DNA of 64,000 nt. Origin: Nilaparvata lugens (taxonomy: Eukaryota > Arthropoda > Insecta > Hemiptera > Delphacidae). The translations under genes were made by a program, and so were the position numbers. Location of the stretch: assembly GCF_014356525.2 (NCBI RefSeq), contig NC_052507.1:60612053-60676052 (forward strand), written 5' to 3'. Shown here one piece after another: positions 45,171-56,335 of this stretch; the stretch's first letter is position 1; each line of letters starts with the position of its first letter. The notes under the pieces are model-generated. The model did not search any database and was not told where the DNA came from. It saw only the letters and a list, made by a program, of their open reading frames with translations.

Positions 45171-46420
45171 GAACACTTTAGCCTGCAGTTTAGATTCAAT
45201 TTGCTAATGCAATTTGAATATGTGATCAACTAATTGTCATCAGATTAGTCTGGTATTGATCGACTCAACTGTTGAAACTATCTGTTGAAAGAGACTAGGG
45301 GCTTGTTTCAGACAACTAGTCATCATCCAATCATCACTGCACTTTGGGGATTGGATTAAATTAAATTAAACAACAGGTACCATCTCTTCCAGTACAAAAA
45401 ATTGAATGGTTCAATATGCTTGAAGATGTTATACACTACCAAGATTTCAATAGTCTCATTCACGGCTATGATGATTATAATGTTTTACCTTTTCATGAAA
45501 TCATCTTGAAACCTCTGATCTTCTCCTATTGCTTTGTGAATTATTGTGGTATTTAGTTGATAGAACAATTCCATCATCATAAAAGAGTTTTGCAACTAAG
45601 TATACATTGTATTATACAACTCTTCAAATATTTAAATACTTATTCAATCTCTTACAAACAGTAGAGCAAGCATTTTCACAGCGGAGAACTTGAAAAAAGA
45701 CAAATAAAAGTCTGTAAAGGCAAGATAGGTAATAAACTTCCAACAGTAAAACGGTAACAAAAATAAGCTTACTTTCTTCTTCTAGGATACTGTAGGCTAC
45801 CCAATCCTTTTCTATGATCAGCTGTTTCATTTTATAGTCCTTTCACTTTTTTCACTTCTACTTATGGATTGTTTACCGATTTTCAATTGTGTACAAAGTG
45901 GAATCAGGTAACTGTGTTTGAAATGATTATAGAGATTGAAAAACTGTGATAAAAAGCTTTGATAAAAAATAATAAATGAATACTTTCTGGAGTGTAATAA
46001 ATAAATATCGAGTGTTCTGGATGTGTCAAATAGATAAAAGTAGCTCAGTACTACCACAGAATACAAATATAGCAATATAGAATTACTATTTACTATTAAA
46101 AAAATGCTATATACAATATAGCATTATAGAAGTTTTCTCTGGTACTACTCAAGAACTCAAGATACTACAAGAGCTACAATAAAGTGATAAGTCCACCTGA
46201 AGTATTAAAATTTGCCAAAATATCATTTATTATACTTTCAAAGACACACTATATTGCATTCCATTCTAACGTTTCTCGTAAATAACCTTGAAAAATTGCA
46301 TTTTAACATTTTGCTTTAAATATATTTTCTAAGGTGCTACATGGGTACCCTACTGTCTATCACAGCAGAATAATATCGACGTGATTACTCTGTTGCATAT
46401 CCATACTTTTTCACTGTTAA
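45171..46420. other. Non-coding stretch, no gene seen
   Basis: AT-rich; minus-strand openings (45624-45830, 45827-46075) show no family features. Confidence 0.4.
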
Positions 46421-46424
46421 AATT

Positions 46425-46540
46425 AAACTTGAATTAAAAAAAAAACACTTTTGGAGTGAAATGCACTTACTTTTGTAGTACGTGCAAACTACAAAAGTAA
46501 GTGCATTTCACTCCAAAAGTGTTTTTTTAAATTCAAGTTT
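46425..46540. mobile_element. Near-perfect palindrome, 55-nt arms
   Basis: Left arm 46425-46479 and right arm 46488-46540 match except for two or three bases of the A/T run length. The loop is ACGTGCAA. AAACTTGAATT ... AATTCAAGTTT are the outer ends. It would form a cruciform or a ~50-bp RNA stem. Confidence 0.9.
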
Positions 46541-46669
46541 AGAATAATATCATTTCAGTTTTATGTTTTTCCTTGTACTAGGATATCTATAGTAACATTC
46601 AGTTTCAACTGTTGCGTTTTTAATAACAAGCCTTAAGCATGCCTTAAAAATAAATCACACCAACGCGTT

Positions 46670-46717
46670 TTCTCATTTAACTAATGCTGATAGTTCGAAG
46701 TAAACAATCTCTATATA
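46670..46717. mobile_element. Half copy of the TGTCAGCATT MITE (copy 12)
   Basis: CATTTAACTAATGCTGATAGTTCGAAGTAAACAATCTCTATATAG keeps only one arm. Confidence 0.45.
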
Positions 46718-47469
46718 GATAGGCCTACTATCACAAACAAAATAATATAGGAGTAGTAGACCTACATTCTCCGTTATCCTGTAATAGGTCTACTTCATAA
46801 AATATATAAAATATTAATATGACTACATGTGGGACATACCATCATCATCATCAATAATTGTCATAGTTCAACATGCGTGATGCTCACACATTCATGTGGA
46901 AATCGATAAAACGGATGAAGGGAATCCGTTATTCATGATCTTGAAAGCTTTCGGGAATTTTGAGTAGCGTTTGCTTTCAGGAGGAAGCTGTATGTAAGCC
47001 TCAAAACCGACGCTGGATTATGCATGGTCTATCGCTCGGAAGCTCAACTGTTTTCCAGCTAATGCTAGGAATTTGTTAATTTCTCTGAGTTTAATAGTGA
47101 TCCATCGAGCTGATCATTGGTTAATTGGTGAATTCACTCAAAATATGCTAATCATTTAGAGTTTCTTGTGGTTTACTATTGAGGTTTGGAAAACGCTTAG
47201 CCTTAGAAGTATGTTGCACCTAATAATGGAGGTAGACATTTTTTGTAGGAATAAGGGAGAAAATGAAATTGTTATAAGAAAGTGATCATTTTCTGAATAA
47301 TATAAAAAGAATCTGTCATAAAATACTTTCTGTCTGATGGTAAAGTTTTCCAATTGAATAACTATCGTATTATTTTTTCATAAACTTAAAATTAATCTCA
47401 TCTCTACTTAATGAATTTTTTCTATACTATTTCAAAAAATAGTGTAAACAACCCATTTTTGGAAATTTT

Positions 47470-47585
47470 CTATCCAAATTTGGGAAAGGAACAGTTTTGG
47501 GCTTTAATCCTGTTGTTCCTTCCCAATCATTCATAGTTGAGAATGATATTGTATCTATCCATGTATAAATAAATAAATAAAAACA
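47470..47585 (+). mobile_element. Non-LTR 3' end with GGGAAAGGAACA hairpin
   Basis: GGGAAAGGAACAGTTTTGGGCTTTAATCCTGTTGTTCCTTCCC (47478-47522) folds with a long stem, then ATAAATAAATAAATAAAAAC. Same architecture as 38860 and family A. Confidence 0.65.
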
Positions 47586-48780
47586 AACTAGTTTCTCCAA
47601 TATGACATTCAAATAAGTCTCTAGATAATTTGGTCAATCTCCTTGTAGGTATTATCACTTCACTAGCTTCAACTCATAATCATATTAAATAGGTACCTAT
47701 AATAAAATGGTGATTTATCTCATAAGAGAATTCCTGGAAATAAAAAGCCCTGGAGAAATGAATGAAAAATCATTAGAATGGATTTGAGTTAGAAAATGAC
47801 AAATTTTCTTACAATTCATAGTAGCCTAATATAATGTAATGATTCAGTAATAATGAGCATCTAGTACTCTTATTGAAAAATAATCATTTCAACTGATGAT
47901 ATTTAATTTTTCCACAATATTCGTTTTATAAATAAATATAACCCATAAAAATATAAACTATGAAGACTATCACATCCTCTCTGATATAACATACGGTAAT
48001 AAATCATTTTATGGACAGTTAATGTTCTTGTAGTTGAAATAACGTGAATTACTTTTGAATTGATTATGTACCACAATGAAATTTTAAGGGTAATGATGAA
48101 TTTCCATGTGAATGAACTACTGTCTAGGAAATTTTAAATGTTCATGGAATACAGATACTGCACAATTTTTCTCATAAAGGTTACTTATGTATTCCAGGAA
48201 TAACATGAAATTAATATTATACATCTCCAATAGAGCATGATCCATATTTTTCTGGAAATAAATGTTCTCCTTGATGAATCAACCTGTAAATTATGGAAAA
48301 TTAGGTGAAATAATGGAACCACAACCTCAGTTATTAGTGTAACATAACAACTCAAGCATGAAACGTTTACTGTTCATTATTATTCATGCTCTGATAGGAA
48401 CGATGACAAATTGCTTTTTCACATCCAAAATATTCTATCTCTCTATTTTATGTTTCTCTTCATGTATTCTGTCTCTTTCTCTCGCCAGTACATTCTCATT
48501 TCCGGCGTTTGAGTGAAATTAAGTTGCTATGGTGATGTTTGATCCATTATTAGTCATCAGCAGAGTGCATAGTTGTCTCTATGTTTGATAATCACTGCAA
48601 GCTATAACATGGTGGCTCTATCACGTGGCAGGCTTGCATTAATCCATTACAAATGCGCCATTTCCTGTGGACTTATGCTCTAAATTCTCACCACTTTGAC
48701 ACAGATTTGAATAAAAGGGATGTAGCAATTGATATTTGCTCAGTGTGTGGTTGATTATTACTAATTTTGGTTCTGCATTT
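47586..48780. other. Non-coding stretch, no gene seen
   Basis: AT-rich DNA; CTCTCTATTTTATG...TCTCTTTCTCTCGCC near 48437-48487 is a weak CT-rich patch. Confidence 0.4.
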
Positions 48781-48789
48781 GCTATTTGG

Positions 48790-49110
48790 GTGATACTAAA
48801 TAGTACTGTGTACAATGTAATAGTATACATTGTATATACTATTTATACTAAATAGTTAATAGTATAATATACTTAATAGTATACATTGTATACTATTTGA
48901 GGGAATACTTCAATAGGTAGTCTTTGTAGAAGTGCATTGTATCTAGAGGATACTGTCTAAATATAGTAGGTCCCAATATAATACTATATATTATAATAAT
49001 TCAATAATATTATAATACTAATACTATATAAAATGATCTCTGATACTAATACTATCTAAATCTAATATAAATAGCATACTATTTGAGTCGATACTTCAAT
49101 AGTATTTGCA
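48790..49110. repeat. ATAGTATA-rich repeat with ~190-bp direct repeat
   Basis: TATACTATTTGAGGGAATACTTCAATAG (near 48888) returns as CATACTATTTGAGTCGATACTTCAATAG (near 49077), with many ATAGTATACATTGTATA and ACTAATACTAT words between. Confidence 0.6.
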
Positions 49111-49769
49111 TAAGTTTATGGTGTTTTGGTACACAGTATCCGTGAATCAATTAAACCCCAATAGTTAGTTTGTTCGTTGTGAGAATGTTTTTGTGTGTTA
49201 GTGATTCAGTAATAATATTGTTAATAAATCCTTTTAATGCCCATGTTTGTGCCATATATTATTATGATGTCCTCGTACCAGATAAGGAGCAGCAAAAATC
49301 TTTCAAATATTGTTCACTATCACTAAACTACTGTTGAATCTTGACTCATAGGTGTAGGTAAAATAAAAAATAAATAGGTGAAAGAGATAAGAAAGAGAGA
49401 AATGTGAGAATTCTGTCCAATCAATTTTTACATCCATCGATTGTAGCCATTTGCTTCCCATGTCTATATGAAATACTGTAACCAAAGTAAAATATAAATA
49501 ATTGTGAATTCTACTTTCCCATTATCCTATTCATCAATAGGTTCTATCAACTAGTATTCGTATATTTAATAGTATTGATAGTATTATTCATCATATTTAA
49601 GTACAATTTAAATTACAAACTTTGTATTTATCAATTATTATTAAACCGTAATATTCCTGATCTCTTAGGTAGGTACTCTTTTGAAAATAACTTTCAAAAC
49701 AACATTCTATATACACTGAATATCAATCTGTATGACTTGAAAAACCTAAACTTTTTGAAAATGTTTCAA

Positions 49770-49844
49770 TAATATTATTTATATTTTTGTTTCCAGGTAA
49801 GTGGATGATCCAAAACCAGACGTGATAAGAAAACATAAGTGAGT
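49770..49844 (+). promoter_or_regulatory. Candidate recursive (ratchet) splice site 2 with downstream donor
   Basis: TTATTTATATTTTTGTTTCCAG ends at 49796 and is directly followed by consensus donor GTAAGT (49797-49802). GTGAGT at 49839-49844 would define a 42-nt RS-exon. This is the same arrangement as at 7211, on the same strand, about 42.6 kb away. Confidence 0.6.
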
Positions 49845-50122
49845 AGCCCAACCTACAGCAGAATTGCTGTTTAATTATTTTATGAAATATTTTTTAATAA
49901 GTGGGTAAGCTAAACTACTGCTGGGTATCTGTTCATTTTTTTTTTTTTTTTTTGATTATTCGGTTAAAATTTCTCTACAAATTACTAATATCAGTGATGA
50001 CATGTTGCTGAACATCAATATTTGCTAGGAGATGCCCTGAATAAAGACTGCTAAAACTTGATTGACAGCATGTCTTTGAATCTATTTCATTTCAGCAGAC
50101 TATTTCAAAAACTCTCCCCAAT

Positions 50123-50276
50123 CAGTGAGTATAGAATGTTAAATTACATGGAATCACATTGTGATAGGTGCCCCGATATTTAAATGTTAATCGAATAAGC
50201 TACCTGACATATGTGATACTATAGAAAAAATATAGCATAATGTTACATTACATTGAATCACATTCTATACTCACTG
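50123..50276. mobile_element. 154-bp hAT-like MITE with 8-bp target duplication
   Basis: CAGTGAGTATAGAATGT and ACATTCTATACTCACTG are mirrored ends (one-base shift internally). TCCCCAAT at 50115-50122 and 50277-50284 is a perfect 8-bp duplication. Interior AT-rich, no frame. Confidence 0.85.
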
Positions 50277-50743
50277 TCCCCAATACACATTTTTTGCCGA
50301 GGATGATGCCCACATTAGTTTCAGGCTTGTACATGGTTAATGAGACGAATGATGATGATTATAAGAGAAGATTTTTGTAATAAAGGCAACTTATTCTGTT
50401 TACATAATTCCATCATTCCACAATGTAAAAATTCTACAACATTTCCGACATACAGTCATACAGTCAGCATTTACAATGTCATACAGTGTTCAATATGATT
50501 CCCATAAAAATGAAAATATAAAAATTATTACCATTGAACTAAATCTGATATTTCGCACAACCAACTCCAGCTTTGCTGAAAAACAACTTTCAGACCCCAT
50601 TCATTCAATCAATTGGTGTGAGTTGCAGAGTTAACAAGTGAATGTGTGAATTTTCCAAAAGTTCGGAAAAATGTTTCCCAGTCAGGTCAAAACACTCTTG
50701 TCGACATTTTTAGCAGCGTTTGTCATTTGTCTCGTTTGCTAAC

Positions 50744-52000
50744 TGAGCTGAATTCTGGTGTAACATATATCTTGCTTACTGAAATACAAATGTCACTAGA
50801 CTATGTCACTTATAGAATACATACCAAATGTATAGTTATAGAAGAATTAGTACTAGCTGTTGTAACATACATCTTCTTCATTGAAAAATTCAGTAGCATA
50901 CACTACACTGTGTTGATTTTAGAATACATGCAGTATGTAATATGTATGATTATAGAAAGAATTGGTGCTCGCTCTTGTAACAAATATACTTCCTCACTGA
51001 AATACATAATGCACTATATGTTGATTATAGAATATACAGAGTATGAATATTTAAAGAAGAAAACCAGTGGTCGCTCTTGTAATTTAAATATATTCCTCAC
51101 TGAAATGGACCCTACACTATACTATGTTGATTTTAGATTATATAAACGCTATATGAATAGTTGGTGTAGATAGAATTGAAGCTTGCCCTTGTTATGCTAT
51201 CCATTACTAAAATACCTACACTTGAAACTACAAAGAGACTACCAAGTTGACTGCAGAATTTAAAGAACACTAATATAATAAATATGCTGCTACTCGTTAT
51301 TTTGGCATACACTGTATTATCTTCCTCTCTTACTCTCATAAGTACACACTAACATGTTGAATTTCACAGAATTACATCCCTTTATTGTACTAGACTAGAT
51401 TTGACAAGATGAAGTAGGATTTCTAAAAGCTTGAAAATTGAAAATACCCCTGTCTTGGATATTTGTAATGGCATTGAGTATATAACCAATCAAATACTTG
51501 TAATAAGTATAATAGGGTGGAAATAGATAATTTACCAGTGAGTATTTACCCAGTCCATACCACTTAACTATCATTGATAAAATTTACTGCTTCTAACACA
51601 CGTTAGTACAACTTTTATATCGTATTATCAATGAAGTACTGTACACCAATTTCAGTACTACAACATGTTGATTATATAATATTGAATTGAATTGAATTGA
51701 ATTTTTTTTTGGATTGAATAATACAGTATAATGTATATAATACAGTATCTATAGTTATAGATGAAACTTGCATACATCTTCACACTGGATCACACGTCAC
51801 ATACTAAAACACAATACATGTCACTATACCGTGCTCATTATAAAATATATACAGTGCATACAGATCTAGATAAAACTGAGACTAGCTCTTGTAACTCATA
51901 TATCTTGCTCACTGAAGTATACTCACTCATAGCACTCTACCATAGCACTCATTATAGAATATATACCATATGTATAGATATAGATGTGACAGGATGACAC
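50744..52000. repeat. Degenerate ~113-bp tandem satellite, about nine units
   Basis: Units start CTCTTGTAACATATATCTTGCTCACTGAAATAC, pass CACTATACTATGTTGATTATAGAATATATAC and end GTATAGATATAGAtgaaactgagactag. Starts lie near 50744, 50859, 50972, 51074, 51185 and, after a worn gap, 51769 and 51890. The gap holds an AATTG/poly(T) insertion at 51684-51710. A + frame of 175 codons (50646-51173) is a by-product; adjacent units encode unrelated residues. Confidence 0.8.
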
Positions 52001-52960
52001 ATGGTTGCGTGCGTTTTGTCCCTAGTAGTGAACCATATAATAGATGGTGGTGATGTACAGTATGTGTGTATATACTGTGTATAGTGTGCCATCCAAATAA
52101 ATAAACAGTTGCCTTGGAATTACTGTCATTCTGGCCGGGAAAGCTGTCTGGAAAATTCACAATTATTTTCCGCTTTCCCGAGCTGTGTTCTGCTGAATGA
52201 TTGATTGTTGATGTGCGTTGTTCGAAGATGGGAAGCCGGCTCTCAGCTCTCAGCACAATATTGTCGCAGAATATTTGCAGCGAAAATAAATTGTTGGCTG
52301 AATTTAGGGATTGTGGGAGATGTTGTTGAGTGGGTTTAATCGGGCATGGAATTTTGTGTTTTCGAGAATTTCGAGTGTATTTGTTTTTTTTATAACTGTG
52401 GTGCATCATTTTACCTAATTTTTTAGTTTAACTGGTGTTAACAGTGACACAGTGATCTGCTAGGAATGTACAACAAATATTAATTTTTCAAAAAACGCCA
52501 TCAGATGTGCAGATTAACGAGATATCAATCCTGCCGTTATTATTTTAAAGCCTCCGGTATTCTCACTTTCCCCTCTTTGTTTATTTATCATGCTATAATG
52601 AGCACTATTGATAACAGCCTGCTGCTATATTCATGAGCACAGAACTAGGTCACCCATAAACTATCATTTGCCCAGTGTCAATTTATCCATTTCTTAGAAG
52701 AGTATTTTTCATCAATGAATAACATTTTTCAATAAGCTTCCCATCGAATTGAAATATCTAAAAATTGAATAAATTTTAATTTGAAGTCAAAAAATATTTG
52801 CTGGATAAGAGCATTTATTTTGTTGATGAGTACATGATTGTGTGAAATGTCCTCTTTTATATCTATGTTGCATTGTGTTGAATTGTAGTAGCCTATTGAC
52901 CAAACTTGTATTTATTCTATGTCTAATACCTAGCCTGTTGTATGACTGTAATTGGTTTGT
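52001..52960. other. Non-coding; a GC-richer patch at 52125-52340
   Basis: The patch (CTGGCCGGGAAAGC...GAAGATGGGAAGCCGGCTCTCAGCTCTCAGC) is open on the - strand from 52409 to 51927 and for 34 codons on + from 52229. I recognise neither translation. It might be a conserved regulatory element. Confidence 0.3.
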
Positions 52961-52963
52961 GAT

Positions 52964-53079
52964 AAATGAAAATATTAATCTGAGTACCTTTTTAAATTAT
53001 TTTAGCACGACATATTTCGGCTAATAATGCCGAAGGTACTCAGATTAACATTTTCATTTATATTTCAAGTAGCCCTAAA
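52964..53079. mobile_element. Foldback element, GTACCC family, copy 3
   Basis: AAATGAAAATATTAATCTGAGTACCTT (52967-) mirrors AAGGTACTCAGATTAACATTTTCATTT. The core is AAATTATTTTAGCACGACATATTTCGGCTAATAATGCCGAA. The flank CAAGTAGCCCTA (about 53068) mirrors 12664. Confidence 0.75.
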
Positions 53080-53099
53080 GAAAAAACACAATAAATTGG

Positions 53100-53200
53100 T
53101 TTGTGATATTTGCTCTCATATGACTACCCCTACCTAACGATGTCCATGTATTTGTATAAATGCTCACGACAATAAAGAACAAATTGAATTGAACAGTTAA
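53100..53200 (+). mobile_element. Non-LTR 3' end with AATTG tail
   Basis: GTCCATGTATTTGTATAAATGCTCACGACAATAAAGAACAAATTGAATTGAACAG is the usual layout of a LINE 3' end with AATAAA-like sequence and (AATTG)n tail. Confidence 0.5.
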
Positions 53201-54155
53201 AAGGTTTTAGCTTTTGGCTAACACTTTTGAGAACTAGTTGAAACTGATAAAGGTTAGTTAATAGCTAGAACGTCTTGATAAGTAGTATTAAAAAGTGATA
53301 TGGGATTTGGAAGTCTCATCTATCAAAAAATAATAATAATTGTGTTTATAAATGTAATGTCATTTTTCGATTAAAAAGCAAACACTATTTCATTCCTTTT
53401 AACAAGATTTTAAATTTTCATCTTTTATATGAATAAAAATATCAGACTGATGAATGGTAAGCTATTATAAATCCTGAACTAAATATTATAAATATGCAAC
53501 TTTAAAAAATGAACACTTGTAAGAGATTCAATGTGCTTGAAACAATATGACATGATACTAAAAATATTGCAATATGGCTATAAAAATAATATTTTTTTCA
53601 GCATAGGATACCGGTTTTTCTATCAAGTTTTGATAGTTAATTCTTATCATAGAAAATTTCCTTATGTTCTTCCTTACTCTGAAATGGAATAATTATGGGA
53701 ATAATCGAATTGAGTATTTGTTGCATGAACTTGCAATGAAATAATAAGGGAAAAAGTTGAAGTTCAGATTCTACTTATATTTTTCCACATACATTCCACA
53801 AAATCTCCCCCTAAGTCATTTCATACTCAACATTATTTGCAATTTAGTTGCAAAGTCAGTTGCACAAATAACAAAACATGGAACATGATAGTTGACATTG
53901 CCAACTTGGCCACTCAACTTATTACTCAAGTTGCAGCTTTTGTTGATCGCGTGCTGGCCGCATGTAAAAGCTTATCAAGTGTCAACAAATTATGCCTCAC
54001 AGGTCGGCATTAATTGGGTGAGAGGGTTCAGTCGCAAACTTCATTTCTTATCAGCAGCTACATGCATTTTCACGCATTGCGTGGCTGCTGATAGTACGTT
54101 AATTCAATTAACTAGATTTCTGCAAGTTTTTAATCCGGTGTGAATCTAGAATGGT
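53201..54155. other. Non-coding, with a small hairpin at 54049-54094
   Basis: TATCAGCAGCTACATGC...TTGCGTGGCTGCTGATA can pair for 13 bp with one GU. No gene. The opening 53892-54143 has no family features. Confidence 0.4.
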
Positions 54156-54159
54156 CTAT

Positions 54160-54370
54160 TCTGAGATTCATTTTAAACTGTCAGCTTTACTTGAAACCTA
54201 TGTTATCATCATTCCTTACTTATATCATCAGTGCTTTCTATTCATCCATTACTGACACTTTGAAGTGATGTGAGTATAATGGTTATTGTGAGATTCACTT
54301 GAATCTGTCAGCATTCCTGATCTATAGCATCAGTGCTTCCTATTCAACCAATGCTGACAGAATAGGATCT
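54160..54370. mobile_element. Two adjacent TGTCAGCATT-family MITEs (copies 13 and 14)
   Basis: TCTGAGATTCATTTTAAACTGTCAGC...ACTGACACTTTGAAGTGATGTGAG (54160-54277), then TTGTGAGATTCACTTGAATCTGTCAGCATTCC...CCAATGCTGACAG (54285-54362), which has lost its outer right arm. Confidence 0.65.
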
Positions 54371-55500
54371 AGGCTGGTCTAGTGCTGGCTAGATAGACTG
54401 CTGATTTTATCATGGGACGGGACGGCTTGCTTTCATCACCACTTTTCTTCTCTAGGGAAGTGGGACAATTAAGTGGTGTGATAGCATAATTTTTCACAGT
54501 GAGCTGGTGAATTTATTGGTGTAAAATTGTTTCTTGTCTACATTTGGGAATTTATACATTATTTTTAGTTATTTTGATTTCAATGATGGATGAACACAAT
54601 GAATTGTGAATCGAGCAATGTTTTTGAGTGTTTCTTTCTCTAATTTTGGAGAAATGATCATATCTAAAATAGTGCTTATATTTAGTGAAACAGTGGTTTT
54701 GACTTATCCCAAACGTTTTCTTTCCTAATTTTGAAGAAATAATTAAGTCTAAAATTACTGCATTTTCCATTTTCGATTGATCAAAAATGGTTCGGAAATT
54801 ATGGTGTGCAGGAAATTTGAAGATTATTGATGAAGGCATATGAAAGTTATCGTCGAACATATACACACAAACCCTCTAACGGACAACGAATTGAGCCTCA
54901 AGTCGAAAGTCTGAACTCGTTACATTCGTTAAAATATAGTCCATTTCTAAAAACTACTGCAATCCACTCCCTTTCTCATCTTCTCAATATTTTTTCTCAT
55001 TCTACTATTTCACCTCTTTTTCATCAATTTCTTTCATCTCTCATCCATTTTTCTATTATCTCATATAGGCAACAATCCTCTCTTCTATCATGTCTTTTGT
55101 TTCACTAGACTGAACAAAGAGCCATGTGTCTATCCTATCTCAAATTCTGTTGCACATAAGGAAAGTGTCGGAATGTTCTACATGGTGGCACATTAATTTT
55201 ATACAAGTGACAGAGCCTACACAATAATTATTGTGATCGAAACCCGAAAATATATTATTAAAAAATACGAGGTGGACACGCAATTTTGGGTAGTGGAGGA
55301 ATGACAATAATTCTCATTGTACTCTTACTATATACAGCAAACAGTGGGTAGGAATTGAGCTATTTATAGTCACTTGACAACCACCAGCTGCTTATTATAT
55401 TAGTGCTTTGTGCTTAGTACAGACTCCAGGTGTGTTGTTACTTCTCCCCCCACCAAACCACCTCTCTACCACAGGCAGGTGTGCTTCTGAGCACGTGTTC
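54371..55500. other. Non-coding stretch, no gene seen
   Basis: Openings at 54552-54866 (-) and 54827-55108 (+) show no recognisable features. Confidence 0.4.
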
Positions 55501-55790
55501 TGGTATCAGCTGTTCGTTCCCGCCAGAATAAATTCAATTAGATGGTCTGCATTTGGCGGGTTTTCTGAACATGAGTGAACAATGTGTAAACTGTGGAGGT
55601 GTAGCATGTAGTTACAAGTTATTTGTTGCTAGACCTAGTTTCTTGATTGGTGTGGCTTTGATTTTGATACCACTTGGTAACTGGTATTCTAAATTTATTT
55701 TGTGTTTTAATGTGTTCAGCTTTTTAGCTTATTTATTTGTATATGAAAGTTGTTTCCAGTACATTTTGGTTCAAATCAATCAATAATTTC
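55500..55790 (+). other. Possible promoter with paired E2F-like sites and a short ORF
   Basis: TTCCCGCCAGAA (about 55517) and TTTGGCGGGTTTT (about 55552) are inverted E2F-type motifs 30 bp apart, within a GC-richer patch that also has CACGTG (about 55493). ATG at 55571 opens a frame of 71 codons to 55786 starting MSEQCVNCGGVACSYKLF. Only the first residues look structured (CxxC plus C); the rest resembles translated AT-rich DNA. Weak evidence of a first exon. Confidence 0.2.
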
Positions 55791-56054
55791 ATTCAATTTA
55801 ACTCAAAATCCAAAAAAGAAATCAAAATACAAAGAAATCAAAAATAAGTTTCTAATAAAATACAAAAACAGGCTGTACAGAGACATTAGCAGAATAATCT
55901 TCTTTTGATTGCTTAATAGGACTCTTAATTGAATTTGTAGTCCACAAAACTTATTCTTTTGAACTTTATTCAAATTCATCGAATTGAGTCAACGTTTTCC
56001 CTTGCTTCCACATTAAATAGTTTTTAAATATTAATATAATTTTTTAAGGAAAAT

Positions 56055-56335
56055 TGAATGTAAATTTGAAGAAATGATACTAGAACATCATTACTGGACA
56101 ACCAATACTTCACATTTGTCTTGAACAAAAATGATCTACTTTTTTCAGTAATTTCTGTCTTATCATTTCCAACTTCAACCCAGTTGAGAAAAAGTAAATG
56201 TAAATTTGAAGAATTGATACTAGAAAATCATTACTAGACAACCAATGACTTCTCATTTGTCTTGAACAACTTTGTATTTATCTACTTTTTTCAGTAATTC
56301 CAGTCTTATCATGCCAAACTTCAACCAAGTTAATC
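56055..56335. repeat. Tandem duplication, period about 140 bp
   Basis: GTAAATTTGAAGAAATGATACTAGAACATCATTACTGGACAACCAAT...CATTTGTCTTGAACAA...TCTACTTTTTTCAGTAATT...CTTCAACC at 56060 recurs at 56200 with few changes. Confidence 0.85.

Noticed and set aside
49655..49675. CTGATCTCTTAG|GTAGGT as another fused splice site
   Set aside because: Short pyrimidine run, TAG rather than CAG, and a weak GTAGGT donor.
50646..51173. 175-codon + frame, one of the longest in the window
   Set aside because: It runs through four units of a degenerate 113-bp repeat. The unit length is not constant or a multiple of three, and units do not encode related peptides.
51927..52409. 160-codon minus-strand frame
   Set aside because: Low-complexity start, no recognisable domain, and part of it lies in the satellite. 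Composition does not differ between codon positions by eye.
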